Positions 16,480-26,090 of a stretch of 33,856 nucleotides of DNA are shown here, piece by piece (position 1 is the first letter of the stretch; every line of letters begins with the position of its first letter). Location: NCBI GenBank assembly GCA_945949735.1, contig CAMFFO010000011.1, positions 1-33,856 on the forward strand, read 5' to 3'. The notes beneath the pieces are model-generated. The model made no database searches and had not been told where the DNA came from. It saw nothing but the letters and a program-made list of their open reading frames with translations. The translations under genes and the position numbers were made by a program. Source of the DNA: an uncultured Clostridia bacterium. Its GTDB lineage: Bacteria > Bacillota > Clostridia > Oscillospirales > Oscillospiraceae.

Positions 16480-18804
16480 GTGCGCTACCATACGCTGACG
16501 GTGGATCTGATCCGGCGATCCGGAGAAAAAGCCAGGAGCTTTGGCCACAGCTATGTGGGATCCGCCCATTTGCTGCTGGGTTTGGCGGGACTTCCGGACG
16601 GAGCCGGGCTGCTGCTGCGCTCTCTTGGGCTGGATCCGGGGCTGACGGAGGCTATGACGCAGCTGATCTATGGCGCAGGGACTCCCGGCCTCCCGCTTCC
16701 CCAGGGACTGACCCGGGAGGCCAGGGGGATTCTCAGGGGGGCCGCCCGGGAGGCCAGATGCCAGGGGGGACGGGAGATCCGTCCGCTCCATGTGCTGCTG
16801 GCCATGGCCCGGAGGGAGCAGTCCGCGGCGGCGGAGCTGCTGCGGCTGAATGGTATCAGCGCGCAGACGCTGTTTACCCATACGGTGGAATTCATGCGGT
16901 GGGAGGAGCTTGCTCCCGCCAGGGGAAAAAAGGAGGCGGTCAGTACGAAGCTGTTGGAGCAATTCAGCGAGGATCTGGTGCAGAAGGCATCCGCTATGGA
17001 CCCCGTCATCGGAAGAGACCGGGAGATTGATATGGTGATCGGAATCCTGTGCCGAAGAAGCAAGAATAATCCGGCACTGGTAGGGGAACCCGGCGTGGGC
17101 AAAACGGCCATTGCCGAGGGCCTGGCCCAGCGGATGGCGGTGGGAAACGTGCCGCCTCAGCTCAAGGACAAACGGCTTATCAGCCTGAATATGGCAAACC
17201 TGGTGGCGGGCACCAAGTACAGGGGGGAGTTTGAGGAGCGGCTCCGGGATCTGCTGGGGGAAATCCGCCGAAGCTCCGACGTGATCCTTTTTGTGGATGA
17301 GATGCACACCATCGTGGGAGCCGGCGCGGCGGAGGGCGCCATTGACGCGGCCAACATCTTCAAGCCTGCCCTGGGCAGGGGAGAGCTGCAGATGCTGGGA
17401 GCAACCACCCGGGAGGAATACCGGAAGTATATCGAAAAGGACGCGGCTCTGGAACGGCGGTTCCGTCCGGTAATGGTGGAGGAACCGGGGGAGGATACGG
17501 CTCTCGACATTCTGCGGGCCCTGCGGCCGGGGCTGGAGCGGCACCATCAGCTGAGGATCAGCGAGGAGGCGATGCGGGAGGCGGTGCGGCTTTCCGTTCG
17601 GTATCTTCCGGAGCAGTTTCTCCCGGATAAGGCCATCGACCTGCTGGACGAGGGAGCAGCCCGGGCCAGAATGGATCAGATGCGCTGCGGAAGGGGCAGC
17701 GCTGCCCGGAAGGAGCTGGAAAAGGAGCTCCACGAAGCCGTCCGGGAGCGGAAATACGAAAAGGCGGCGGAGCTGCGGGACAGAATGCAGCAGCTGACCG
17801 TAAAACCGCAGGATGGGAAGCGGGCGCAGACGGTGACCGCGGGAGATATTGCCTGGGTGGTTTCCACCAGGACCGGAATTCCGCTGGGAAGGCTTACCAC
17901 CTCGGAGCGGGAACGGCTTTTGAACCTGGAGAGGGTCCTTTCTGCCAGGGTCATGGGCCAGGACGACGCTGTGAAAACTGTGGCGGAGGCGGTTCGCCGG
18001 GGGTATTCCGGAATCCGGGACGAGCGCAGACCCATCGCCAGCCTCCTGTTTACGGGGCCCACCGGTGTGGGAAAAACAGAGCTCTGCCGGGTGCTGGCGG
18101 AGGAGGTATTCGGCAGTCAGAAAGCCATGATAAGGCTCGACATGACGGAGTATATGGAAAAGCAGTCGGTTTCCCGGCTGATCGGAGCACCCCCGGGGTA
18201 TGTGGGCTACGAGGAGGGCGGAAAGCTGACGGAAGCGGTTCGCCGGAGGCCCTACTGCCTGGTGCTGATGGATGAGCTGGAAAAGGCCCACCCGGATGTA
18301 CTGGGGATCCTGCTGCAGATTATGGAGGAGGGCGTCCTTACGGATTCCACGGGACGCAGGGTCAGCTTCAAGAATACCATCGTGGTGCTGACCTGCAATG
18401 TGGGCGCCCAAATCCGGGGAGAGGGTCTGGGCTTCTGCGCCCAGGGAAAGGATTCCGAGATGGGCAAGGCCCTGCGCGAATCCTTTACCCCGGAATTTCT
18501 GGGCCGTCTGGACGCGGTGGTGCGGTTTGCGGGGCTGAACGGCGAGGCCATGGAGGCAATCGCCGAGAAATACCTGGATCAGCTCCGGCAGCGCACCCAG
18601 GCCATGGGCATCCAGCTTCAGCTTCCACAGGAGCTGAGCAAACGACTCTGCGCCGGGTGCCGGGATCGGGACGGCGCCAGACAGCTCCGGCGCATGGTAC
18701 AGACCCGGGTGGAGGGGCCGCTGGCCAGCTTCCTCCTGTGCTGCCCTCGCAAGCCTGCCCGGGTTCGGGGGAAAATAGAGGAGGATCAGGTTGTGTTTTA
18801 CTAG
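16480..18804 (+). CDS. clpC: ClpC-like AAA+ chaperone/protease ATPase subunit
   Basis: Two AAA+ modules (GEPGVGKTAIAEGL, GPTGVGKTELCRVL), UVR-like KELHEAVRERKYEKAAELRDRMQQL. GTG start at 16480 (RBS gggagg) preferred over the upstream ATG at 16387. Confidence 0.9.
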   Translation: MRYHTLTVDLIRRSGEKARSFGHSYVGSAHLLLGLAGLPDGAGLLLRSLGLDPGLTEAMTQLIYGAGTPGLPLPQGLTREARGILRGAAREARCQGGREIRPLHVLLAMARREQSAAAELLRLNGISAQTLFTHTVEFMRWEELAPARGKKEAVSTKLLEQFSEDLVQKASAMDPVIGRDREIDMVIGILCRRSKNNPALVGEPGVGKTAIAEGLAQRMAVGNVPPQLKDKRLISLNMANLVAGTKYRGEFEERLRDLLGEIRRSSDVILFVDEMHTIVGAGAAEGAIDAANIFKPALGRGELQMLGATTREEYRKYIEKDAALERRFRPVMVEEPGEDTALDILRALRPGLERHHQLRISEEAMREAVRLSVRYLPEQFLPDKAIDLLDEGAARARMDQMRCGRGSAARKELEKELHEAVRERKYEKAAELRDRMQQLTVKPQDGKRAQTVTAGDIAWVVSTRTGIPLGRLTTSERERLLNLERVLSARVMGQDDAVKTVAEAVRRGYSGIRDERRPIASLLFTGPTGVGKTELCRVLAEEVFGSQKAMIRLDMTEYMEKQSVSRLIGAPPGYVGYEEGGKLTEAVRRRPYCLVLMDELEKAHPDVLGILLQIMEEGVLTDSTGRRVSFKNTIVVLTCNVGAQIRGEGLGFCAQGKDSEMGKALRESFTPEFLGRLDAVVRFAGLNGEAMEAIAEKYLDQLRQRTQAMGIQLQLPQELSKRLCAGCRDRDGARQLRRMVQTRVEGPLASFLLCCPRKPARVRGKIEEDQVVFY

Positions 18805-18874
18805 AACGGATGTTCTAAAAATTGGAAAATCGGGATGAATTCCCATGGGATACGGAAAATTACAGAGAAAAAGA

Positions 18875-18903
18875 TTGATTTTTTCCGTTGCAGGTAGTAT
18901 ACT
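18875..18903 (+). promoter_or_regulatory. Promoter of dcw cluster (mraZ)
   Basis: TTGATT (18875-18880), 17-bp spacer, TATACT (18898-18903). Confidence 0.78.
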
Positions 18904-18912
18904 GTTGTCAAA

Positions 18913-18943
18913 TGGAGCAAAAGGGTAGTAAAGTGGAGCAAAA
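18913..18943 (+). promoter_or_regulatory. Candidate MraZ-binding direct repeats
   Basis: TGGAGCAAAA at 18913-18922 and 18934-18943, 21 bp apart, between promoter and mraZ start. Confidence 0.65.
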
Positions 18944-18961
18944 AGGAAGGAGGCGAGGCCC

Positions 18962-19390
18962 ATGATCGGAAAATACAGCGCTAAGCTGGACGAAAAGAAC
19001 CGTCTGTTCGTCCCTTCCAAGCTCCGGGGGGAGCTGGGTGAGGTGTTCTATGTGACCCTGGGCGTGAACTGCGGCCACCGGTGCCTCACCGCCTACACCG
19101 CTGCCGAGTGGCAGAAGCTCAGCGACAATTACAATGCCCTGAGCATTTCCCAGCGGGCAGGGGCCACCAGTCTGATCTTCATGAATGCCGCCGAATGCAG
19201 CCCTGACAAGCAGTTCCGCTTCGCGCTGACCCCCTTCCTGCTGAACTATGCCGGAATCGACCGGGAGGTCATGATTGTGGGCCGGGCCGGTCAGGCGGAA
19301 ATCTGGGATGCCGAAGAATTTGCGCGGTTCGAGGCGGAGAATCTGACGCCCGAAAAGCTGCTGGCATCTCTGGAGGCGATTGGACTGTGA
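18962..19390 (+). CDS. mraZ: Transcriptional regulator MraZ
   Basis: MIGKYSAKLDEKNRLFVPSKLRGEL...; two SpoVT/AbrB-like repeats; first gene of dcw cluster. Confidence 0.96.
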   Translation: MIGKYSAKLDEKNRLFVPSKLRGELGEVFYVTLGVNCGHRCLTAYTAAEWQKLSDNYNALSISQRAGATSLIFMNAAECSPDKQFRFALTPFLLNYAGIDREVMIVGRAGQAEIWDAEEFARFEAENLTPEKLLASLEAIGL

Positions 19391-20322
19391 GCGCGTTTCA
19401 TCATGTTTCCGTGCTTCTGGAGGAATGCCTCCGGGGGCTGAATATCCGTCCGGAGGGAATCTATGTGGACGGTACCCTGGGCGGGGCAGGGCATTCCAGC
19501 CGGATCGCCGCGCTGCTCACAACCGGCACCTTGATCGGAATCGACCGGGATCCGGTGGCCCTGGAAGCGGCGGGGGAGCGGCTGAAGCCCTTCGGCGACA
19601 GGGTGAAGCTGGTGCATTCCAATTTCGCCCGGCTGGACGAAGTGCTGGACGGTCTGGGGATCCCAGCTGTGGATGGAATTCTGCTGGATCTGGGGGTTTC
19701 TTCTCCTCAGCTGGACGACGGGTCGCGGGGCTTCTCCTATATGGTGGATGCGCCGCTGGATATGCGGATGAACCATGACGACAGCCTCAGCGCTTACACC
19801 GTGGTGAATACCTGGCCCTATGAGGAGCTGAAAAAGATTCTCTATGAATACGGAGAGGAACGGTATGCCCCTCAGATCGCTGCGAATATCTGCCGGAGAA
19901 GAGAGCAGAAACCCATTGAGACGACTCTGGAACTGGTAGAAGTGATCCGTTCTTCCATGCCTCCCGCCGCACTGCGGGAAAAGCAGCATCCGGCCAAGCG
20001 CAGCTTCCAGGCCATCCGGATTGCCGTCAACGACGAGCTGAACGCCGTGGCCCGGGTCATGGAAAAGGCCATTCCCCGGCTCGCTCCCGGAGGACGTTTG
20101 GCGGTGATCACCTTCCATTCCCTGGAGGATCGAATCGTGAAAAACGCCATGGCCGAGGCTGCCAAGGGCTGCACCTGCCCGCCCAGTTTTCCGGTCTGTG
20201 TCTGTGGACGCAGCCCTAAGGTCAGGCTGGTTACCCGTAAGCCAATTGTCTCGGGAGACGAGGAATTGGAGCGAAACCCGAGAGCCCGCAGCGCAAAGCT
20301 GCGCATCTGTGAAAAAATCTGA
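19387..20322 (+). CDS. rsmH: 16S rRNA (cytosine(1402)-N4)-methyltransferase
   Basis: FHHVSVLLEECLRGLNIRPEGIYVDGTLGGAGHSSRI...ILLDLGVSSPQLDDGSRGFSY; GTG start overlaps mraZ stop. Confidence 0.97.
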   Translation: MSAFHHVSVLLEECLRGLNIRPEGIYVDGTLGGAGHSSRIAALLTTGTLIGIDRDPVALEAAGERLKPFGDRVKLVHSNFARLDEVLDGLGIPAVDGILLDLGVSSPQLDDGSRGFSYMVDAPLDMRMNHDDSLSAYTVVNTWPYEELKKILYEYGEERYAPQIAANICRRREQKPIETTLELVEVIRSSMPPAALREKQHPAKRSFQAIRIAVNDELNAVARVMEKAIPRLAPGGRLAVITFHSLEDRIVKNAMAEAAKGCTCPPSFPVCVCGRSPKVRLVTRKPIVSGDEELERNPRARSAKLRICEKI

Positions 20323-20331
20323 CGTCAGGAA

Positions 20332-20814
20332 GTGTATGCCATGGTACAGAAACCGGAAATCCAATATGTAGGTCAGTTTTATGTATATGGCAGCGAAGCC
20401 CGGGAAGCCGCGCCCCGGCAGCATCCCCGGAAGTCGAAATATATTCTTCCGGAAATCCGTCCCCAGCAGGAGCGGTGCGTCTATGTGGATCCGGTTGCGC
20501 TGTGCGCAATGGTGGTGGCTGTGGTGATGCTGGCAGCCCTTGCCCTGGGGGCCATACAGATCAGCGAAAGCTGGCATGAGTATGACGCCATGGAGCAGTA
20601 CCTGGCGGAGCTGAAGAAGGAAAACTCCCGGCTGGAGAACGAGTACCGGGAGGGCTACGATCTGGAGGAAATCCGGAGCGCCGCGCTTGCAATCGGATTG
20701 ATTCCCGTGTCAGAGGCAAAGGTTTCACCTGTGCGGGTAACGGTTCCGGAGCCTGAGCAGGAAATGACGCCTTGGGATGAAATCGTCTGGTTTCTCAAAG
20801 GGCTCTTTGCATAA
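20332..20814 (+). CDS. ftsL: FtsL-like cell division protein (single TM plus coiled coil)
   Basis: Position between rsmH and the PBP; TM VALCAMVVAVVMLAALALGAI then coiled coil YDAMEQYLAELKKENSRLENEYREGYDLEEIRSAALAIGL. Start could be the internal ATG at 20341. Confidence 0.82.
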   Translation: MYAMVQKPEIQYVGQFYVYGSEAREAAPRQHPRKSKYILPEIRPQQERCVYVDPVALCAMVVAVVMLAALALGAIQISESWHEYDAMEQYLAELKKENSRLENEYREGYDLEEIRSAALAIGLIPVSEAKVSPVRVTVPEPEQEMTPWDEIVWFLKGLFA

Positions 20815-20904
20815 CCGGGGCATTCCCCCATACAGTATGGATAGCAGCTGCAATGGGCGGCGAGGGATTCCCTTGCTGCCCATTGATGCCCTATCGGAGG
20901 GGGA

Positions 20905-23244
20905 ATGGATATGGGGAAGAAATCTGCCGGCTACGATGCCAGGGCGCGTCTGGACAGCGGACATCACAAAAGGATCCTGGCGGTGATGGCAATCCTCGGG
21001 ATTGCGGCCTTTTTGCCTGCCGTAATACGGCTGTACCGCCTGATGGTCGTGGATTACGGGTATTATGCGGAGCTTGCTCTGCGCAACCAGACCCGAACCA
21101 CCTATGTGGCGGCGAACCGGGGAACCATTTACGACTGCAATATGAATATCCTGGCATCTTCCGCCAGTGTGGAAAATGTTTACCTGGATCCCCATGAGCT
21201 GAAGCAATCCAAGGCGGATGTGGAAGCGATTTCCGATTTTCTGGGGACGCTTCTCGACAAGGACCCGGCGTGGATCGGGGAGCAGGCAGAGAATTACCGG
21301 CAGCGGTACAGGCAGGTGGGCTCCGGAATTGACCAGGAGACTGCCGCTTCCATTCGGGAGTACATCCGGCGCAACAACATATCCGGGATACACCTGGAGC
21401 CCGCTGCCAGGCGGGTTTACCCCATGGGGAGCCTGGCCGCCCAGGTTATCGGCTTCACCAACGCCAGCGGGGACGGCGTGGAGGGGGTGGAGGCTTCCTA
21501 TAACAGCTTCCTTTCCGGGGGCGCGGGACGGGTGATTACCACCAAGGGCAACAATGAGATGGATATGCCCTTTTCTTATGAAAACTTTGTGGCCTCCCAG
21601 GGCGGAAACAGTGTGATTCTGACCCTGGATGCCACGGTGCAGAGCTGCCTGGAAAAACAGATGCAGGCGGCAATTGCCCGTTATGATGTGCAAAACGGGG
21701 CCTTCGGTCTGGTGATGAACTGCAAAACCGGGGAGATCCTGGCCATGGCCACCCTGGGAAGCTATGACCCCAACGCCTACCTGGAGCTGGCGGATAAAGA
21801 GGAAAGCCTTCGAATCGAGCAGCTTCGCATGGAATACCTGATGCAGCCGGAGGGCTCGGAAGCCTACAACCAGGGCATGGAACGCTACCGGCAGGAGCTT
21901 TCTGCCGCACGGCTGAAGCAGTGGCGCAACCGGGCGCTCTCCGACGGCTATGAGCCGGGCTCCACCTTCAAGGTGCTTACCATGGCGGCGGCGCTGGACT
22001 GCGGGGCCATTGACCTGAACACCGGTTTTCACTGCTCCGGTTCGGAGCGGATCCCCGGCCGCTCCCAACTGCTGCACTGCTGGCGTTCGGCGGGCCATGG
22101 GGCGGAGAAAACGGCCCAGGCATTACAGAATTCCTGCAATATTGCCTTCGCCCACATCGCCCTGAAGCTGGGAGGAGAGCGGTTTTATGAGTACATAGAG
22201 AAATTCGGCATCCTGGAGAAAACGGGAATCGACCTGGCGGGGGAGAGCAAGGGCGTCTTTTTTGACAAGCAGCTGGTGGTGAATACGGACAAATGGGGGA
22301 CGGCCTCCCTGACCTCCGGCTCCTTCGGCCAGACCTTCAAGATCACTCCGCTGCAGCTGGTTCGGGCCATTGCTTCCGTGGTGAACGGCGGATATCTTCT
22401 GGAGCCGTACATTGTCTCCGAGGTGCTGGATCCCCGCGGGAACACGATCCTCAGGCAGGAGCCAACGGTGATCCGGCAGACCATTTCCGGGGAAACCTCC
22501 GACACCATGCGGGAGCTGATCCGCTCCGTGGTGACGGAGGGAACGGCAAAAAATGCCAATGTTGCCGGTTTTTCCATAGGAGGAAAAACCGGAACCAGTG
22601 AAAAAATTGATGTTTTTGACGAGAATGGCCAGCGTGTTCAGGATAAAATCGTGTCATTTGTGGGGATTGCGCCCATGGACGATCCGGAGTATATTGTATT
22701 GGTGGCTCTGGACACCCCCTCGCGGCAGACGGGAATCTACATTTCCGGCGGCGTGATGGCGGCCCCCACGGTGGGGGCGGTCATGGCGGATATCCTGCCG
22801 TACCTGGGGGTGGAGCGGAGCTTTTCCCCGGAGGAGCTGGCCGGGCAGCAGATCGTTCTGGAGGATATGACAGGCCTTGCCGCCTCCGAGGCGGAGAAAA
22901 CACTCAAAAAGGTTGGACTGTCCGCCAGGCTCAGCGGCAGCGGCGACACCGTCACCGGCCAGATTCCCGCAGCGGGACAGACCGTCCCCGGGGGCAGCCA
23001 GGTGCTCTTATACCTGGGAGAGCAGCCTCCGGAGGAGACTGTGGAGGTGCCGGATTTTTCCGGTATGAACCGTCAGCAGGCCAGCGACGCCGCGGGCGCG
23101 CTGGGGCTGTATATCCTTGTCACGGGAAACGACGGCGTGGCGGCAAACATTGTGGTGACCGCTCAGCAGACGGCCCCAGGCACAACCGTCCCCGTGGGAA
23201 CCACCATTACGTTGGAATTTATAGATACCGCCGCCCGGGATTAG
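20905..23244 (+). CDS. Class B penicillin-binding protein with two C-terminal PASTA domains (FtsI/SpoVD type)
   Basis: STFK, SCN and KTGT motifs (YEPGSTFKVLT, LQNSCNIAF, IGGKTGTSEK); PASTA repeats from about residue 650. Confidence 0.94.
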   Translation: MDMGKKSAGYDARARLDSGHHKRILAVMAILGIAAFLPAVIRLYRLMVVDYGYYAELALRNQTRTTYVAANRGTIYDCNMNILASSASVENVYLDPHELKQSKADVEAISDFLGTLLDKDPAWIGEQAENYRQRYRQVGSGIDQETAASIREYIRRNNISGIHLEPAARRVYPMGSLAAQVIGFTNASGDGVEGVEASYNSFLSGGAGRVITTKGNNEMDMPFSYENFVASQGGNSVILTLDATVQSCLEKQMQAAIARYDVQNGAFGLVMNCKTGEILAMATLGSYDPNAYLELADKEESLRIEQLRMEYLMQPEGSEAYNQGMERYRQELSAARLKQWRNRALSDGYEPGSTFKVLTMAAALDCGAIDLNTGFHCSGSERIPGRSQLLHCWRSAGHGAEKTAQALQNSCNIAFAHIALKLGGERFYEYIEKFGILEKTGIDLAGESKGVFFDKQLVVNTDKWGTASLTSGSFGQTFKITPLQLVRAIASVVNGGYLLEPYIVSEVLDPRGNTILRQEPTVIRQTISGETSDTMRELIRSVVTEGTAKNANVAGFSIGGKTGTSEKIDVFDENGQRVQDKIVSFVGIAPMDDPEYIVLVALDTPSRQTGIYISGGVMAAPTVGAVMADILPYLGVERSFSPEELAGQQIVLEDMTGLAASEAEKTLKKVGLSARLSGSGDTVTGQIPAAGQTVPGGSQVLLYLGEQPPEETVEVPDFSGMNRQQASDAAGALGLYILVTGNDGVAANIVVTAQQTAPGTTVPVGTTITLEFIDTAARD

Positions 23245-23263
23245 GGCGGCAGGAGGGTACGAC

Positions 23264-24715
23264 ATGAAGCTAAGAGAGCTGATGAAGGATATTCCCATTC
23301 TGGAGTCCACCGCCGATTTGGAACAGGAAATCTCCGGGGTTTTCTACGATTCCAGGAAGGCAACCCCTGGCGGGCTGTTTGTAGCCGTTGCGGGCTTTGC
23401 CTCGGACGGGAACCGGTTTATTCCCATGGCCATGGAGAAGGGCGCTGCCGCCGTAGTTACGGCAAAACGGCCCGAAGGGGAAGTGCCCTATGTACTGGTG
23501 GAATCGGATCGTCTTGCGCTGGCGATGATTGCCGCAAATTACTTTGGGCATCCCGCCGAAAAGATGACCATTATCGGCGTTACGGGAACCAACGGAAAAA
23601 CCTCGGTGACCCTGCTGGTGAAGTATGTTCTGGAGGAATGCCTGGGGGTCAAGGTGGGCCTGATTGGCACCATGGAAAACCTCATCGGTTCGGAGGCCGT
23701 CCCCACGGAGCGAACCACCCCGGAGAGCTTCGAGCTTCAGGAGCTCTTTGCCCGGATGCACCGGGCGGGCTGCACCCATGTGGTGATGGAGGTGTCCAGT
23801 CATGCCCTGACCCTGGAACGGGTGGGCGGCATCCGGTTCCGGGTGGCGGCCTTTACGAACCTCACCGAGGATCACCTGGATTTCCACAAGACCATGGATG
23901 CCTACTGCGACGCTAAGGCGGAGCTGTTCCGCCGGTGCTGCCGGGCGGTGATCAACGTGGACGACAGCTACGCCGGAAGAATGCTGGAACGCTGTGCCTG
24001 CCCGGTGGTGACCACTTCCGTCCGGGGGAGCGCGGATATTCAGGCGCGGAATGTGGAACTTCATGCCCGGGGAATCCGGTTTGACGCGGTGCGGGAGGGC
24101 GAGCGGGTTGCTGTGGAGCTGCCCATCCCCGGACGGTTTACGGTACACAACGCCCTGACGGTGCTGGGCATTGCCTACAGCCTGGGGATCCCTCTGGAGC
24201 GCTGCGCCGCGGCCCTCTCCGGAGCCAAGGGCGTTAAGGGCCGCATCGAGGTGGTACCCACCCCCGGGGAGCCTTACACGGTGCTCATTGACTATGCCCA
24301 TACCCCGGACGGGCTGGAAAACATTCTGCGTTCCGTGCGGGATTTCTGCCGGGGACGGGTGATCGCGGTATTCGGCTGCGGCGGGGATCGTGATCCCATA
24401 AAGCGTCCCATCATGGGCCATATCGGGGTCAGCCTTTCGGATTTTGCGGTGGTGACCTCGGACAACCCCAGAACCGAGGAGCCAATGGCCATCATCCGGG
24501 ATATCCTGAACGGGGTAAAACAGGAAGATGGGGAATATATTGTTATAGAGGATCGCCGCAAAGCCATCAGATATGCTATGGACATTGCGAAAAAAGATGA
24601 TATAATTATCCTGGCAGGGAAGGGGCATGAAACCTACCAGGATGTCGGCGGGAAAAAGCATCACCTGGACGAACGGGAAGAGGTGGCCGCCCACCTGTCA
24701 GAAATGAGGAAATAA
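23264..24715 (+). CDS. murE: UDP-MurNAc-tripeptide synthetase
   Basis: GVTGTNGKTSVTLLV; DNPRTEEP motif (DNPR typical of meso-DAP-adding MurE). Confidence 0.96.
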   Translation: MKLRELMKDIPILESTADLEQEISGVFYDSRKATPGGLFVAVAGFASDGNRFIPMAMEKGAAAVVTAKRPEGEVPYVLVESDRLALAMIAANYFGHPAEKMTIIGVTGTNGKTSVTLLVKYVLEECLGVKVGLIGTMENLIGSEAVPTERTTPESFELQELFARMHRAGCTHVVMEVSSHALTLERVGGIRFRVAAFTNLTEDHLDFHKTMDAYCDAKAELFRRCCRAVINVDDSYAGRMLERCACPVVTTSVRGSADIQARNVELHARGIRFDAVREGERVAVELPIPGRFTVHNALTVLGIAYSLGIPLERCAAALSGAKGVKGRIEVVPTPGEPYTVLIDYAHTPDGLENILRSVRDFCRGRVIAVFGCGGDRDPIKRPIMGHIGVSLSDFAVVTSDNPRTEEPMAIIRDILNGVKQEDGEYIVIEDRRKAIRYAMDIAKKDDIIILAGKGHETYQDVGGKKHHLDEREEVAAHLSEMRK

Positions 24716-24716
24716 A

Positions 24717-26090
24717 ATGGGCGTAATTACATTGAAACAGGCCGCTGCCTGGTGCGGCGGCACTGTGGAAGAGAAATATGCTGATGTGACATTCCTTGGA
24801 GCGGGGAACGATACCCGTACCCTGGAGCCCGGGCAGCTGTTTGTCGCCCTTCAGGGGGCCAGGGACGGCCATGATTTCATCCCTGCCGCCATGGAAAAGG
24901 GCGCTGCCGCCGTGCTGTGCAGCCGCCGGGTGGGGGACTTCCCCTCCATCCTGGTGGAGGATCCCCGGATCGCCCTGGGACAGATTGCCCGGGAAGAGGT
25001 TCGGCGCATCGGCATGAAGGTGGTGGCAGTCACCGGCTCCGTGGGAAAGAGCACCACCAAGGAGATGATCGCCCGGGTTCTGGAGAGTACATACATCACC
25101 AGCCGGACGCCGGCCAATCACAACAATGACATTGGGATGCCCATGGCGATTCTGGCCATGGGGGAGGATACTCAGGTGGCGGTGCTGGAAATGGGCATGA
25201 ACCATTTCCGGGAAATTGCCTACCTGTCCCGGATCGCTCTGCCGGATATGGCCGTGATCGTCAACATCGGTACCAGCCATATGGAATTCCTGGGCTCCCA
25301 GGAGGGAATCCGGAAGGCAAAAATGGAGATCCTGGAGGGCATGGGGCCTCAGGGGAGACTTTTCCTCAACGGCGACGATGTGATGCTGAAAAACCTTCCC
25401 CAACTGCCGGTGCAGCAGATCACCTATTTCGGTACGGAGGAGGGAAGCCGGGTCAGGGGCACGGATATCCGTCTGGAACCCGGGAAAACCTGCTTTACCC
25501 TGGAGTGGGACGGGAAATCCTATCCCGTGGAGCTGGAACTGGAGGGCCGCCATTATGTAAATGACGCTCTGGCAGCCGCCGCCGTGGGACTGGCCATGGG
25601 CGTGACCGCACAGAGGATCTCGGAGAGTCTGGCCTCCTTCCACAACCTTGCCGGGCGGCAGGAGATCTTTGAGGCCCAGGGCTTTACCATTATCCGCGAC
25701 TGCTACAATGCCGGCCCCGAGTCCATGGCCGCCGCTCTGGCGGTGCTGGGGGCGCGGAAGGGGAGAAGGATCGCGGTGCTGGGGGATATGCTGGAACTGG
25801 GTGTTTGCACCCAGGCGGAGCACTATCGGATCGGCAGGATCGCGGCCGAAAACGCGGATTTGCTGTTTGCCTTCGGTCCCAACGCCGACCGGGTTGCCAG
25901 CGGAGCTATTACCGGAGGAATGCTCCAGACCAATATCGGAAGCTACACCGACCGGGCCGCCCTGACCGCGGAGCTGAAGCGGGCGGCGAGACCCGGGGAT
26001 GTGCTGCTGTTTAAAGGGAGCCGGGGAATGCGGATGGAACAGATCCTGGACGCGTTCCTTGGAAAAGATACGGAGGATGCTGCAAAATGA
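24717..26090 (+). CDS. murF: UDP-MurNAc-tripeptide--D-Ala-D-Ala ligase
   Basis: AVTGSVGKSTTKEMIARVL, TPANHNNDIGMP, GMNHFREIAYLSRIALPDMAVIVNIGTSHMEFLGS. Confidence 0.96.
   Translation: MGVITLKQAAAWCGGTVEEKYADVTFLGAGNDTRTLEPGQLFVALQGARDGHDFIPAAMEKGAAAVLCSRRVGDFPSILVEDPRIALGQIAREEVRRIGMKVVAVTGSVGKSTTKEMIARVLESTYITSRTPANHNNDIGMPMAILAMGEDTQVAVLEMGMNHFREIAYLSRIALPDMAVIVNIGTSHMEFLGSQEGIRKAKMEILEGMGPQGRLFLNGDDVMLKNLPQLPVQQITYFGTEEGSRVRGTDIRLEPGKTCFTLEWDGKSYPVELELEGRHYVNDALAAAAVGLAMGVTAQRISESLASFHNLAGRQEIFEAQGFTIIRDCYNAGPESMAAALAVLGARKGRRIAVLGDMLELGVCTQAEHYRIGRIAAENADLLFAFGPNADRVASGAITGGMLQTNIGSYTDRAALTAELKRAARPGDVLLFKGSRGMRMEQILDAFLGKDTEDAAK

Noticed and set aside
16339-19020. 893-aa minus-strand ORF antisense to clpC and mraZ
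   Set aside because: Shadow ORF from codon bias; low-complexity His/Gln/Pro-rich translation with no domain; covers clear clpC on the plus strand.
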